DNA of 64,000 nt from Hirsutella rhossiliensis. Taxonomy: Eukaryota; Ascomycota; Sordariomycetes; Hypocreales; Ophiocordycipitaceae. Position numbers and translations under genes: made by a program. The DNA is taken from the NCBI RefSeq assembly GCF_020360975.1, contig NW_025408667.1, positions 6,634,001-6,698,000 of the forward strand, read 5' to 3'. Each line of letters starts with the position of its first letter. Position 1 is the stretch's first letter. The notes beneath the pieces are model-generated. The model was not told where the DNA came from. It worked only from the letters and a program-made list of their open reading frames with translations, and searched no databases. Shown here in pieces: positions 1 through 15,019 of the stretch.

Positions 1-3000
1 AGTAGTAAGAATATTCGTTTTCTTACTTTATTATTTAATTATATCTCTATTTATCTTCTTTAAGGTAATAGAGGGTAGGTTATTATTAAGGAAAGGTAGG
101 AAATATTATCTTTATCTACTCAAGGAGCTTTAAGTAGAAAATTTAAAATAGTAAGGTAGTAGGTAGGGCGCTTATAAATATCTTAGCTACTATAGTCATC
201 CTTCGATTAAATAGTTAGACGGTGCCTTAGTTATAGGTTAGGTTCTAGCGTGCTTCTTACGATAGTTATAGATTTTTATCTTTACTACCTTTTCCTCCCT
301 AGCTCCTTTTTACCTCCTCCTTTTCTTATTAAATTAGCGTCTTTAGGGCTCTTATATAGAGATCCTTTTTTACTTTACTAAGTTACGGTAGCTAAACCTT
401 AATCGTATACCTTAGGCCTTTCTTAGGTATCTATAATCGCTCTTCTTCCTCTTCCTAGCTTTAATCCTTCTAAGGTTCGTTAAGGAGTTATTACGACTAT
501 AGTACTATTTAATCTAAGGCTTCTCTACTTAGTAGGAGTAGTAAATTATCTACTTTATCTATTATTTCTTCCTTCCTTCTCTTATTAAGAGTAATCTTAT
601 CCTAGAGCAACTAGTCGTCCTTAGTAGAGTACTACTAACCTTCCTTATCCTTTTTAAACTTCTTTAAATACTCTTCTAGGATTATCTTATTAAGCACGAT
701 TCTATCTAGAGTCTTAATCCTATACGCCCTAGACTACTCTAAGCGTAATACTACTTAAAAGGGACCGTTCTACCTTATTTAATACTTAGCTTACCTCCCT
801 AAGTTATTTAATCGTCTTACGTTAAATAGTAAGATAAGGTCTTTAGGTTATAAGCTTTCTTTCCTTATCGTATACTTATTAGCTTTATCCGTCCTCTCTA
901 TTAATCGATTCCGATATCTTATTACTCTTTTCTTAGCTTCTTCTACGTTTTTTTCTTTCCTTTTTAAAACTTATACTTATACTTTAAATAATTCTTCTCT
1001 TATCTTTACTTTATCTTAGTCGATTAGTCGCTAAGTTAAGTATTTTACCTTAAGAGGTAATACCGGTTCCTATCTATATAGTAGGTAGAAAGCTAATATT
1101 CTATAAGACTCTCTAACTACTATTCGGTTTATAAGGATTACTTAGTTAAGGTATCTAATCTACTTACCCTTTTTCTCCGCTATTTTTATAAGTACTATTA
1201 TTAACCTCTAGTACCCTTATTCTACTACTACGTTTGCCTTTAAATATACCGAAGTTTAAATAACTTTAACGCCTATATCCTCTAGGATATACTTAAAGTC
1301 TTTCTTTATTTTAAGCCCTCTATTAATTATAGCGTATAGTATTACGCTATACTTATAAATAATAAAGAGTATAAATTTAATTATAGCTCCCGCGGTAATT
1401 TCCTTAACTAGGGTTACTTCTACCTATTTAGTAAGGTCGTCTTATACTTCTATAAGGTACGAATACCTATAATTAAATAGTATATACTAGCTATTAAAGT
1501 AAATCTTACTTATAAGGTAGCTAGGCGCGGTCGCGGTTATAACTTCCTAGGGTCTCTTAGTCGTAAAGTATTAGTATTCTTTATAGGAAGAGATTACGCT
1601 ATAAATATCGTTCTAAAGGCTAGCCTACTAATACCTATTCTTTATAAATATATATATAACTTATCGTTCTTTATATCCTATTTACGCGTAGTACTTTACG
1701 ATAATCCTTTTCTATTTTTTTAGGTCGTCTACGACTAGTATAGGTCCCCTTTCTTTCTTTTTAGGGAGTCGCTAAAGCTTTTAATCTTTAACGTAGAAAT
1801 TTAGACTCTTTAAACGTAGCTTCCTATAGTCTTATTTAAAAAGGCCCTCCGGCCGTTTTAACGTTTAAAGGAAGTCTATAATTATCCTTAATTCCTTTAT
1901 TTAAGTAAAAGTCTATAAATTCTTTAATATCGCCTTCTATTTCCCTATTTAATACGTTAGAAGGTCCTTTAGGCTTTCTTAAGAGTCTATCGGCTATACT
2001 ATTCTTCTTACCTTCGATATATCGTATAGTAAAGTTAAAGAGGAAAATATAGCTTATCTAGCGAGTTACTATAGCTCTAAGGACGTCTTTAAGGGCACCT
2101 TTTAGTTAATTAACTAGGACCTATACGTTAGTTTCTAGGATAAAATATACGCTATATAGGTATATTCTTAGTCTCCTAAGCGCACTTAATATAGCCTTAT
2201 ACTCCCTCTTTATCGTATTATATTTAGTTTCTACTAGTAACTACGTTTTACTTTCGAACCTTATAGGGCGCCTCTTTCTATCGACGATTTATATTAAGAC
2301 TACCCCCTAGCTAAGTAGACTAGTATTATATATTAGAATAATATCCCCTCTTCCTAGGCTAATATCGAGGGATACTAGAAAGACTAGATTAGTAATAGCT
2401 TCTTTAAGGGTAGCTATCGCTTTTACTTATTTATCTCCCTATTCCTAATAGACTTCTTTCTTTAGTAGGTCTATAAAGGGTTTTACTAAGATAGTAAACT
2501 ATCTAATCTAGATTTAATAGTATCCTATAATACTAAGGAAAGCTCTAATATACGTTATATTAAAGCATCTTATTTATTCCTTAATTTTAATAACTTTAGC
2601 TTTTATAAGGAACCTTTTATTTATTTTATAAATATAACCGATAACTTTAGTTACTTACTAGTAGAATTTCGATTTAGCCCCCGTAATCGTATAATTAAAG
2701 AGTTCGACGTTAACTAGGACTTTATCGAGGTTAATAAGGTATTTAAAAATAAATCTCCTTACTCTTAGCGCTACCTCTTTATTATTATACGTTATATCGG
2801 GCCCCTTAATACCTATATTATCGAGGAAATTCTTATAGATATTCGGTATAAGGTTTTATAGGATTCTTTATATTATCCTTATAAATTAACCGACTAAGTT
2901 TATAGCCCCTTAAGGGAGTATATATATATATAAGAGGCTAATAGGTATCGCGAATATCGTTAAGTTACGGCTTTTAATATTAAGAGGGATTTAATTATAG

Positions 3001-6000
3001 CCTAAAAAAAGGTCTAGGAGGGAAAGGATCTTATATATTAAGAAGTAGTCGCTAAACTTATCTATATTTAGCAGTAGGTTTATATCTCTTATTATAACGG
3101 TATTTATATATATAGCGGAATTAATTAGGCGTAGTCCTCTATCTTTCTTTACTACTAAAAAAAAGGGTTCTTATAAGGCCCGTGCCCTTCTTTAAGGACT
3201 CTTATTTTTAGTTTAATTTTAAGGATATTAATAACTTTCTACTCTATCGCTTTTAGGATTAGGATTAAAGCTACTTACTACGCCTTATATTCTATTATCC
3301 TAATAACCTATAAGGGGGCTATAGCTAGGTCGACTTTACCTCTTTCTATAAAGTCCTAGGATAACGCTGCTTCCTTATTAAATAGAATACTATTAAAGAT
3401 CTGGATTTCTACCTTTATAAGAAAGCCCTTAAATTATTCGTAAATTACTTTAAGTCTTTCTTATATTAGCCGCTTTCCTTTCTATATACTTAAGAATTCT
3501 CCTATTAAGTGTTTTAGGTAGGGTCCAGGCTATATCTTATCTTTAATAGTATTTTATTTAGTCTTCTTTTAGTTAAGGTCCCCTTTTAGCGTCGAGCCGT
3601 TTAATAGAGTATCGTTAATAGGGTTAATCTTATTTACTTTTCTTTTAAAGAGAGTATTAACTCTTAGATTATATAATCTAATAAATCGTTTCCTCCCTAT
3701 CTTAACTTTAACCTTCTAGATCTTTCTAAACTTCTTTCTAGCTCTAATAATATTTTTCTTAAATTCTCCTATAGCCTCTATAACTATAACTTTAATAATC
3801 TCTTTTACTATCTTAGATCTAATAGCTAGAATCGCTTTATCTCCTTCGTCTATAATTAATTACTATTATACTAGTACTATTAAGGGCTCGTTTACGCTAG
3901 CGTAGGCTAGGTTAGGGACTTAGTTAGCGCCCCCTCTATAACTAAGGATATTGCCTCCTAGTAAGAGAATCTCGGCCGTCGGGGTATCTATAAGGGGTTC
4001 TCTCTATAATTATTAAGTAGCTCTTAGGTTATCTTCTTTAACTTCTATTACCGAAGCCTAAAAAAAATTTCTTAGGAGCTAAGTAGCTATTTCCTATATA
4101 GTCTCCTTAAGCTTTAGTCTTTTATATATATCTTTATTAACTATTAAGGTTATAGTCTAAAAGGATTTTACTATATCGACCTTATCTAAAAGCTCCTATC
4201 TAATAGCTCCTACCGCTAGCATAACTACCTAAATAGTACCGATCTAATATTTAACCTATATATCGCTATTCCTTAGGGAATAATTAAATAATATATACGC
4301 GGCTCTAATAAATAGTATACCTAGGATAAAGGAGACTAAGACTCTATCTAGCGTAATATAAAGACGGATTAGTATCTAGGCCGTGCTTAGATAGAGATTA
4401 GTCTCTACCTCCCTAACTATATTTATAGGGGACTTAGTATACGCCGTTATTAATACTCTTATTAGTAGGATTTTAAGCCTATATATATTTATATATCTTT
4501 TAGTAATAAGGTTTCTTTTAGACCTAGTATCGATTAAGGCGCTTAGAACTTTAGCTTTCTAGCTACCGAGCTATACTTAAATATAGGGTAGGTCTTATAT
4601 ATACTTAAGCGAGTAGAAAGGTATAAGGACCGTATTTATATATATTATAGGAATCGCTATAAGGTCCTTTAAAGTTATCTCCTAGTATCTTATTAAGAGT
4701 ACTACTTCTTATATAATAAATTTATCTTTCTCTAGTCTTATTACCTCTAAAGTTTATTAATTAGATAGTCCTTAAGCTAGTTATATTACGCTAATTATAT
4801 TAATTATAAACCTAACTTCCTTTAGTACTTATTAGACTTTAAGGTACTTATAATCCGATTCTTTATAAGTAGGGTAAGTAAGCTTAATCGGTTTAACCTA
4901 GTATTCTTTATCCTATTCTTTAACTTATACTAAAGCTACCGCGAGTTTTCCTTATAGATATTTAAGGAGGAGTAAACTACTCTCTATATTATCTTTAGCT
5001 ACTTTTATAACCGTTATCGTAGCTCTATAAGGTCTTATATTACTCTCTACTTTCTCTAGGGTCTAGAATTTAGTATTTTCTATACCTTAGGCTATATCTA
5101 CGTATCTCGTACTAAGTCTCTTACTTAGTTAGGGAATAAAGTTAATTAAGTAATTTAAAGGGATTAGGATTCTTTTATATATAATTTCTCCGACGATTTT
5201 ATTTATAAGTCTATCGAACTTCTTATCTAGATCTACTCTATATCTATAGTATATAGGGATAATCTTTAAGCTAGTTTTTACTATTCTTATTATCTCGATT
5301 TCCTTTACGTTCTCTTTAACTCTTTATCTTTTCCCCTTATAGGCATTAATCCCTATTATAGTTATATAGATTATTTAATTATATATATCGCTTTATTATA
5401 TATTATCTATAATTATAATAACCGATATCCTTCTTACTTCTTTTCTTATATCGCTTACTTCTAGATTCCTTAGCTTCTACTTATATAAGCTTCTATATCT
5501 CTAGAACTAGTCTAAGAAACTAGATTCTCTTTTACTAGTAGCTTAATTTAGGTAAGATAGTATAACTATAGCTTTAACCTATTTTATAAGTAGTAATATA
5601 AAGGAGTCTAGCTATATATCTACCTAGTATATAATAAGCCTTTAAATATATATACTTATTTAAGAAAACCTATTAGTAAGTACTAAGGGAATTACGCTTC
5701 TATTATCTTTTCTTCTAAGGTAAAGAGTCCTATTTACTACTTTATATATTATAAATCCGATCTTATAGTCCTAAGAGTATACCTCGTACTTATTAGGGTA
5801 GTATCCTTCTTTACTATAATAAAAGTATCTCTTAAGCTAGTTAAAAGTATTAACCTAAAACTATATATATTAATTAGATAGGTAGTAAAATCCGATAGTA
5901 TTTACGCTACCTCCTTATCTATAACTTAAAGAGTAGTCTTTACTACTAACGCGTCTTTATTCCCTATTAAGCTAGTTAAATATCTACTCTTACTAGCGAG

Positions 6001-7400
6001 TAAGGTTAATCTTTATATCTTTAAAGGCTTTTATTAGGTCTAAGATCTCCTTTATAGGCTATCTAGGTTTCTTATTTATTTTCTTTAACTCTTTAAGAAG
6101 TTTTTCTTTGCCCTTATTAGATTTAGCTTCCTCTATTACTTTATTAATTTCCCTAAAGAGCTAGTCTTTCTTTAGGTTCTTAAGCTTTTAATTATAGACT
6201 TTAGATACTATATCTCGTCGCTTAATATCCTAGCGAGGTACTAAGTAGTTATTAATTATATAGATAAGGCTTTTATATAGAAGTTTTAAGATAACTTTAA
6301 ATATCTTCCTATTTCTCTCTATAACGTTAATAATAAGCTCCTTTAGTATTATATAGTAGATAAAGTATAACTAGACTATAGATTCTTCCTAGCCGTGAGG
6401 TTATACCTTATACTATAGGTATAAGTAAAGACTAAGCTATTCTATAACTTCCGTAATAGTCTTAGGCTTTTTAGTATTATAATAGTCTAAGCGGTCGTTA
6501 GTAGTTTCTAGTTATTTAATATTATATATATAGTAGTATTAAAGGAGTCTTTTCTTTACTTCTTCTTAGGTAAGTCCGTCTATAAGAATTTTAATAGTAG
6601 GGGCTTATATAAAGGAGATATAGACTTCGAGCTAGTTTATTTTATCCTTATTATAGATATAGTTAACGCGTATCTCTTATTCGAACTTCTTAAGGAATTT
6701 AGTTACGTTTTTACTATTAAATTTACTAATAGGTAGGAGTCGTAGTTAGTAGAGTCTTCCTATAAGGTTATCTTAGCTTTTAGTAAGTATATCTCTAAGT
6801 CTATTAGTAATCTTATTAATATCTACCTTAATTTTCTTTATATCGCTAGTAGTAGGATTAGATAATCCCTCTTAACGGCTAGCGTTTCTAGATATAGTAT
6901 ACCTATAAATTACGAGGTTACGAAATTTAAAGTTAGAGTTTTCGGAGTTAAAGGATATCTTATTATAATTATCTTATTACTTACTTTTTTATTTATTAGC
7001 GGGAGGTAGGCGTTCTCTATAAGCTACCGCATAGAGGAGAGCTAAGGTTAAGGTTATTAAGGTGTCCCTCGTTAGTACCTATATTAGTATTATTAGTACG
7101 TATATAAGTAAGAGGTCTCGGTAGGGTTTTAGAACGGTCTAGATTACGCTTTCGTTATTATTTATATCTTTTAAAGCATTATATAAAGATCGTAGTTTCT
7201 TAACTAAGTCGCTAGTATTAGGGGTCGTAGGGCTAATAATAGGAGCTTAGGGTTTTTTAGTATTAGCTTATTACTTTTCCTTTACTACTAGCGAAGTTAT
7301 TATCTAATTATTTATTTCCTAGTAAGTCTATCGCCTTATTAGGTCCTTAACTTTAGCTATTAAGGTAGTTGCTACTTTAATTATTAAATCCCTAGATTTT
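1..7400 (-). mobile_element. Degenerate Ty3/Gypsy retrotransposon, copy A
   Basis: Reading the minus strand from about 2,910 down to 2,520 and ignoring stops gives a reverse transcriptase/RNase H junction. It runs through FLDNIGIKGPD (the FLDDI.IKGP active-site segment with one Asp changed to Asn), then YNNKEVAL, INLDKVLVNVEL, ITGAKSKF and AKVIKI. Each matches a conserved block of fungal Gypsy polyproteins. Substitutions follow RIP logic: Gln and Trp codons have become TAA or TAG, and His has become Tyr. Sequence further left should be the RNase H and integrase part and sequence towards 6-7 kb the gag side. I judged both only by position and weak resemblance, so the outer limits are approximate. 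I saw no long terminal repeat. The copy is non-coding. Confidence 0.75.
2520..2910 (-). pseudogene. Gypsy reverse transcriptase/RNase H remnant (copy A)
   Basis: This is the clearest homologous piece of copy A. On the minus strand the frame reads FLDNIGIKGPD near 2,820-2,850, continues through YNNKEVAL and LINLDKVLVNVEL, and reaches ITGAKSKFY near 2,670, followed by a Gly-Tyr segment and AKVIKI. In live elements this is the catalytic FLDDI block followed by the thumb and connection region. Stops replace Gln and Trp codons. The frame is otherwise largely collinear, so decay was by point mutation rather than deletion. It cannot encode a functional enzyme. Confidence 0.8.
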
Positions 7401-10400
7401 ATTTTTTTTAAATAATACCGTCGTCCTCTAGGTATTCTTAGCTTCGTAAAGCTACTCGTCGCCGTATAAATAAAACGGAATAACGAGTTTACGCCCTAGA
7501 GACTAGTTTTAATAGGGACGAGGGCATATACCTAAAGCACGCGTAGTATATAGCTAAGGATTAGGAGAGCAATTAACTATATAATTATCTAATTATCGGT
7601 CCTATATATAGCTCTAAGGGCCTTAGGTTATAGATATAAGTCTTAGAGATTTCTTTACTCTATGCCTCTTTATCTCTACTAGAGTCGCGTAACTAGCGGC
7701 CTTTACTTTAAAGGGGAAAAACAAAAATTTAAATTAACTATAATTAAGGAAGATACCTAATTAGATAATTAAGGTCTTTATAAAGCCTTTAAGTATACTT
7801 CGAAGTAAGTTAGAAGGGGGGTGCTAAGGGTCTTATCTCTTTAATAGGCTAATATCTATAGGGGTACGATCTTACCCGTTAAACTATAAAAGAAGCTTAA
7901 GGAATATTAAAGAAAGGCTATTAAATCGTAAGCGAAATACTACGATTTAAGGCACTAACCGCTTATACTAAAAGTAAGAGACCTTATAGTATTATCGATA
8001 AAGAATTTACGCCTTAAGGATAAAAATAAAAACTCTTACCTAAGTATATTAAACCGTTTTAGGTCTTATAAGCTATTAGAAAGTAAGTATATCGTCTTAT
8101 ACTCCCTAAGAAGTACTTACGCCTTTATAACGTTTTTTATATTAGTCTCTTAGAGCTATAAAAGGAGCGAAAAGGCACTTATAAAGATAGTAAAACCCTA
8201 TTAATACTAAACTTAGAGGACGATAAAGGTAAATAAAAAGTCTAAGAAATTAAAGACTAAAAGAGATTTAAGGGCGATACCTTTTTCCTTATTAAATAAA
8301 AAGGATAGCTAGCTAAGTATAACTAATAGGTCGATACTAAAGATATAGCGAATAGCTAAGACCTTATTAAAGAATATATTACTCGCTTAACTAAGAAAAA
8401 GAAGCGTAAGACTAAGTAAGGTAAGGAAACCTATTAGCGTAGGGAGACGTTACCGAATTAGTAACGAATCCCTACTAAATCGCTACCGACTTATTAATAT
8501 ATTAGTACGCTTAAACGTCTTATAACTACATATAAAATAGTAAAATAGGAGAATAAGGGAAAACTATTTATACTACCTATTAAATATTATTAAGGAAAAT
8601 AAAACTAAACTATAACTTTACTAAGGCCTTAATAATAAAGGAAAGAAGGATAGTTATAGCTAAATAAAAGAAAGATAAGACCTATCTATTACTTCCGACT
8701 ACCCCTCTTCTTTGCTAGTATAGCGGGAACTAACTAAGGCGCCCTCTTTACTATACTAAATACCTTTAGAAATACTAGAACTACCCTATCCTCCGCTCCT
8801 TTTTTATCCTTTATATTAAGACCTATCTTTATTAGTATAGTACTTACCTTAGTCTTAGTAAATAATAAAGTATATTACTACGAAGTATAGCTTATATCGC
8901 TATCGATAAAGTAGAGTTTTAACTAAGATTCCTAGGCTTAGTACTCTAGGCTTATATAAGCGATATTAAATAAGGGCGCGGGGTTAAGGCGAATAATAAG
9001 CTTATAGCGCTTATTAATTAGTATATAGTAGTCGGCACGCTTAACCTAGTATATTATTAGGCGGTCGCTAATAAAAGGGTCGGATAAAACTTATAATAGT
9101 AGACTTCTATATACTTATAGTCTTAAAGGACTTATAATAAGCTATCTTAGCGGCGTTAAAAGCCTTAGCTAAATACTATACTATAATAGCGAGATAGCGC
9201 CGATTAGCCTCCTTAAAAACGAGCACGCTTACGTTTAAGCTATCGTCCTCGGTATCCTTATTACTAGTCTTTAGCTTATTAAGCTCGCGTAGGTGCTTAA
9301 TAATAGCGATTATATTAGCCCGGTTACTAGATATAAAAGTAGCGGCCTTAAGAAGGATTAGCTTATAGATCGTAATATTTAAAGTTAAGGGGAAACTTAC
9401 CTAGTTATAGGTCGCGGTATATTTATAGTACTACTTATAGCGCGTTAAGGAAACCCCTAAGAAAATATAGCTAATTAAGAGCACCTTAATAAGCTTAGGC
9501 TTAGTTATACTATACTCCTTAATAACTATCTTAAAATAATATATATACTAAAGCTTATAAGGGATAACCCTATAAGCTTTAACTAAGCGGGCTTTAGCCT
9601 TAGATTAGGTACGCTTCTTTATAAGAGCGCGACCGCCTTATACCGCCGCCTAGGTACCCTCGTTTCTAGCGCCGCCGTTCTTAGGTTTATTAGTAAGAGG
9701 AGTCGGATCGCGGCCGTCTTTATTATTACCGTTATCGTTATCTTAGCCCTTATTCGGCTAGGTATTAAGATAATCTTAGCCTTTATTTAGCTAGGCCTTA
9801 TCGTTAATATCGGCCTACTTATTTTAAGGAGCGGCCTAGGCAATAATCTCTTATTAGCTAGAGCCGCCCTATTAAGATAAAGTAGCCGGGTTATCGGTAC
9901 TTACCTAGGAGCGCCTAGGCACGATCTCCTCGCTAGTATTAGTATCGCTAATAAAGGTAATAGACTTATAAGTTTCTTAGCTTATAGAGGTAGGCTTATT
10001 AATAGCTAGAGTCGGGGTATTTAGTAGGATAACGGGGGCACGACCCTCGCTAATATTAGGTCTTAGACTAAAAGTCTCTTAAGGCTAGGATTCCCTTATA
10101 CCTTTCTTAGCTTTCTTTACTAAGGGGGAACTAGCGTTACTATAAGACTTTTAGGCTAATCGCTTATACTTTAAGGGCGAACCTACCGCTACTTACTTCT
10201 ATATATAGCGTAAGAAATCGGCGTTAAAGTTCTTTATCTTCTTTAGCGTAGAAGGTATTATCGTTAATAAATCGTTAATAAAAAGTAATATAAAAAGGTA
10301 TAAGGGATTAATAAAAAAAAGTATAATACTCTATAGTAATCGTAAGCGGAAGAGTTAAAGAAGAAAAGAAAATAAAAGAAGTAAGAGATATATACGCACG

Positions 10401-10900
10401 CTTTTTATATTATAGTTACGCGGCTAATATATAAGCAATACTATAATAGTCACTTAGCGGTAACCGCTAGTATAATAACTATTAACGTTATAAAGTATAG
10501 ACTAATATATACTTATATAGGTATATATACGCGATATATAACCGAAACTACCTCTCTTCTTAACCGAATATATATAGTATAGCGAAAGTAATATATATTA
10601 AAGACATAGCTAAGACGTCTATATAAGAGGGGAGATAATTATAAGAGCGCTACTAAGAGGTATAGGCTAATAAAGTACTTAGGTATATAGTATTAATATA
10701 TTAGTAGGGTATTAGTAGGGAATTATACCTACCCCGCTTATATATTATAGACCTCCCGCTACTCCGACTAAAGAGGAAAAAATCCCTCTTCCTATAAGCT
10801 TTAGTTTTACTATAAGGAGAATATAATATATATAGCGTAGTACCTCTAGCTATCTCTACTACCTAACTAATCGTACCGTAATATATATTCCCTTATATTT
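7400..10900. repeat. Unassigned RIP-mutated DNA between the two Gypsy copies
   Basis: The same CpA/TpG-poor composition continues here, with somewhat more GCGC and CGG content around 9,000-10,250 than in the flanks. I could not read a convincing protein motif in any frame. It may be the gag or terminal parts of the neighbouring elements, or a third repeat family. There is no supported gene and no tRNA or rRNA. Confidence 0.5.
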
Positions 10901-11689
10901 ATATTCTTTTATTTATTTTAGGATCTTTTAGTATATTAAGTTATTAAGTTATACTTTAAATATTATATTTAGCTATTATTACTAGTAGTTTCCGTTTTTA
11001 TTAATTTCTAAGAGCTATTCTTTTACTATAGGTATTCTTATATTATAATCGCTTTATTAACTAAGGGTATTAGCTTAACTATTTTCTATTCCTTTTCTAT
11101 AGATTATTTTATAGTTAAATTCTAATAAATATTCGGCCTATTAAATCTATTATCCGTTTAACTATTACGTTATTATAAAATATAAGATATTCTTATAATC
11201 TATATAGACCTTAACTTTATATTTACTTTTAAGAAGGTAGTATTAAAATTCCTTAAAAGCTTAAATAATTATAAAGAATTCTTTATTATAGATAAGGTAA
11301 TTAAGTTCTATGCTATATAGCTTTTTCGAGTAAAATATAATTAGTTATAGTCTTCCTTTATTATCTTTTTATCCGATTTATACTCTTAAAGTAAAGTTTA
11401 ATATATTAGTTTTAAGTTCGATTTATCGTTTTAGATTAAAGGTAGTTAAGACTAGTTCTTATATAATTATAGTCTTAATATAATCGAAAGCTTTATTAGC
11501 TTTATCGTCCTATATAAATTCTTTTTCTTTCTTTATTAAGTTATATAGTAGTATATTAATCTTTTTAAAATCTTTAATAAATCATTAGTAGTAATTTATA
11601 AATCCTAGGAAACTTTATATATCCTTAACGTTCTTTAGCGTTAGCTATTCTTTAACTAAGTTAATCTTATCTTATTATATTTATATCTC

Positions 11690-12080
11690 TCTTAGTAAGG
11701 TTATATATCTAAGGAAGTCTACTTCCTATATATAAAACTTACTTTTCTTTAGTTTAACTAGTAACTTTATATTCTAAAGTACGCGGAGTACCTTATAGAT
11801 ATATTCCTTATATTCTTCTAAGGTATCTAAGAAAATTAAGATATTATCTAGGTATACTACTATAAAGATATCTAAGTATTTATATAGGATATTATTAATT
11901 ATTTATTAAAAGGTAGCTAGTATATTTATAAGTCTAAATAGTATTACTAAATATTTAAATAGTTTAAATTTCGCTTTAAAGGCTATTATCTATTTATATT
12001 CCTTTTTTATATATATTAAGTTATAGGCGCCTTTAAGGTTAAGGGCTATAAACTATTTTTTACTATATAGTCGATCTTAT
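11690..12080 (-). pseudogene. Gypsy reverse transcriptase remnant (copy B)
   Basis: The minus-strand translation contains the finger motif LNLKGAYNLI, the palm block KYLDIFIVVYLDN (normally YLDDIL; the second catalytic Asp codon now reads Asn) and the following DTLEEYKEYI and KLKKSKFY blocks. At least five stop codons sit where Gln or Trp is expected, and one single-base slip is needed near 12,010 to stay in frame. Retroviral-type reverse transcription was the ancestral role. Nothing here is translatable. Confidence 0.85.
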
Positions 12081-15019
12081 AGTTCCGATATAAGCGGTAA
12101 TAGTATTCGGTCTTTTATTATAATATCGTTTAAGCGTCTATAGTTAATAATTAATTATAGCTTACCGTTTTTCTTTAAAATAAATATAACTAAGTAGCTT
12201 ACTTTAGATATTAACGTTTATATATATCCCTTTTATAGATTCTCGTTAAGGTAGTCGTATAGCGTTTATAGTTACTTTTCGTTTAAGTTATAGATCTTAT
12301 AGAACGTTAGCGTTATTTTATCCTTAAGATAAATTTCGTAGTCCTATTAACTATACTTAGGTAACCCTATCTTAAGTTCTTTCTTAAAAAGTTTATTATA
12401 TTTTTAGTATTTCTAAGGGATATTCTTTATTCTATCTTATAAGCTTTATTCTTTCTTTTAAGAGCTAGTTTCTCTTAACTTAAGCTCTTTATTAATTTAT
12501 TTAAGGTCTTTCCTTAAAGTAGTAATAACTCTTTAGATCTTTATATTATATCCTTTATTCTATTTATATCGGATACTAAGTTATATAGCTATATTAGCTA
12601 GTACGTAGGTCTTATTAGTCGATTTTATTATATCCGCTAGTTTAGTTACTATTTTCGTTTATATCGCTAAAGCCTATAATAATTTACTTAAACGGTTATC
12701 CCTTTTATTTTATTTAATAGCTAAATTATCGTAAAATTTTACTTTCTTCTAAATCTACTAGTCTTAGAAACTTATATTTTCGCTTTAATATAGCTAGCTA
12801 GTTTTCTAGTTAATTAGTAGGTTGCTCTCCTATAGCTATAGAAGCTTTAATATAAGGTTATATTCTTTAATATTTATAATATTAAAGTTAACTTATTTAT
12901 TATAGCCTTAAATACTAATATCGAGGTAATTAATCTCTATATTAATAATTCTATTATTATAGTTAAATGCCTCTCCTTTAATATTTATAAGTTTATATAG
13001 ATCTTTCTTATATCTCTATATAAGTTAGTAACGATTAATAACTCTAAGTAAAACGTAATTACCTATCGCGCTATAATTTAAAAGTATATATATATAATAT
13101 CCCGCGATTTAAATATCTAATACTATTTAGTTACTATAGCTTACTATTACTATATATAGGGTCCTTAGATTTTATTATATTATACTAGTCTATAGCCCTT
13201 TTATAAATAGTATACCTTATTTTTTACTTAGTCCTTATTTATTTTATCTATATATTCTTCTTCGATTTATTACTAGTATTATTTCTTTATTCTTTTATTA
13301 TATTAAGTTATTATTTAACTTAAAAGGCTAACTTCTTATAACTAGTTAAAGATTTCTTATTTCTTAACGCTATATCGTTTATACTAAGTCGCTTTATAGT
13401 TAATTATATAGTTTATATTATAATTCTATTTATTTTTATACTAAAGATTAAGTTTTTATTCTATATCTTTTTATTTTATATATAGTTCGTCTATATTAAT
13501 TTTTCCTTAGTTAAATATAGCCTATAGCCTTTATATATATTACTAGTAATCTTTTAATATACCGTTATATCGTTTATACTATACTTATACTTTTTTATAT
13601 TTATAAACTCTATAGTTTAAGTATATATATTTATTATAATCTTCTTTATTATATTTAATTTATTATATAAGTCTTTAAAAGATTAATAATTTAAATACCT
13701 TAAAGTAAGTAGCGCTATACTATTCCTTTATTTTAGCGTATTTATAGATTTTATATATCTTTAAAAGATATCTTATTAATAAACTATAATTATCGCGGTA
13801 TTTAAGTAGTATACTATAATTAGGTTTTAATAATATAACTTAGTCGTTTAGGTAGTATTAATCGATTTTCTAGTAGTTTAGTTTTATACTTAAGTAAGGT
13901 TTTAAAAGTACTTATCCCTTAAACCTAACTAAAAAGGCATCGTATTATACTTTTATCTAAAAGTATATTATATAATCTAGGTAGACGTATAATATCTATA
14001 AAATATACTTATAGTACTTATAAGTAAGTAGTATTTATAGATCGTCTTTAAATTCTCCTTATAGTTACTATTCTTATTATAGAGCTATAAAGGTATTAAC
14101 TATAGCGATAGCTATAGTATAGTCTCCTTTATATAGTACTAGTTAATATTAAATTAGTATAGCTTATTAGTTTTCTATAAGAATTTAAGGTATTTATTAG
14201 GTTTTAATTTTAAGTATTTCTTTAAATTCTTTAAAGTATAGAGTATATTCTTTAATTATAGTATTTTCCCTTAATAGTAAGGGTAATAGTATAAGTTCGT
14301 TCTTATCTTCCGTTTCTCTAAGTATTTCTTATTCTTTAGAGCTTATATCGTCGATACTTTATTATTCCTTTTTAAGTTACTATCTAAGTTTCGTAAGTAT
14401 AAGGGCTATATCTATATCTTTTTTATTATATTATTTATAGACTACCTATCGTTATTAACGATTTTTATTTTATATATCTTCCTAAAATCGTTTACTATTT
14501 TTCTTAATTTAGTCTTAAGAGACTCTTTTAAGATAAGAGTATTTTAGTTTTATAAATTTAACTTATTTCTATATTTTAAGATCCCTTTATTATATTATTA
14601 TAAAGGTCTTCTTTAATAGCTTTAAGAACTATCTAATACTATTCTTATCGCTTAAGTATACTATATATTTATCGTCGTAGTATATAGTCTAACTAAGGAG
14701 TTTATACTTTAGTTCCTATCTATTAATAGCGTTTAAGTATTTCTTACCTTTTAAAGCTAGTACTTAGTAGGTTTTCTTCTCCTTATAAGGTTATCTATAT
14801 TCTTTAGAGTAATATCTAAGTTTCTTATAATTAAAATACTTTCTTTTACTTTTTTATATTATATTTAGGTCTATCTTACCTAGGTTAGTTATATAGGTAT
14901 AGGTAATAAGAGTTTCGCGCTTCTTTTTATAGTTAGCGCGTTAGTTAAAGTTATTCTTATAAAAAGGGTTCTAGTTTCCTCTTCCTTATTTCTTTTCTTA
15001 GTATTATATATACTATCTA

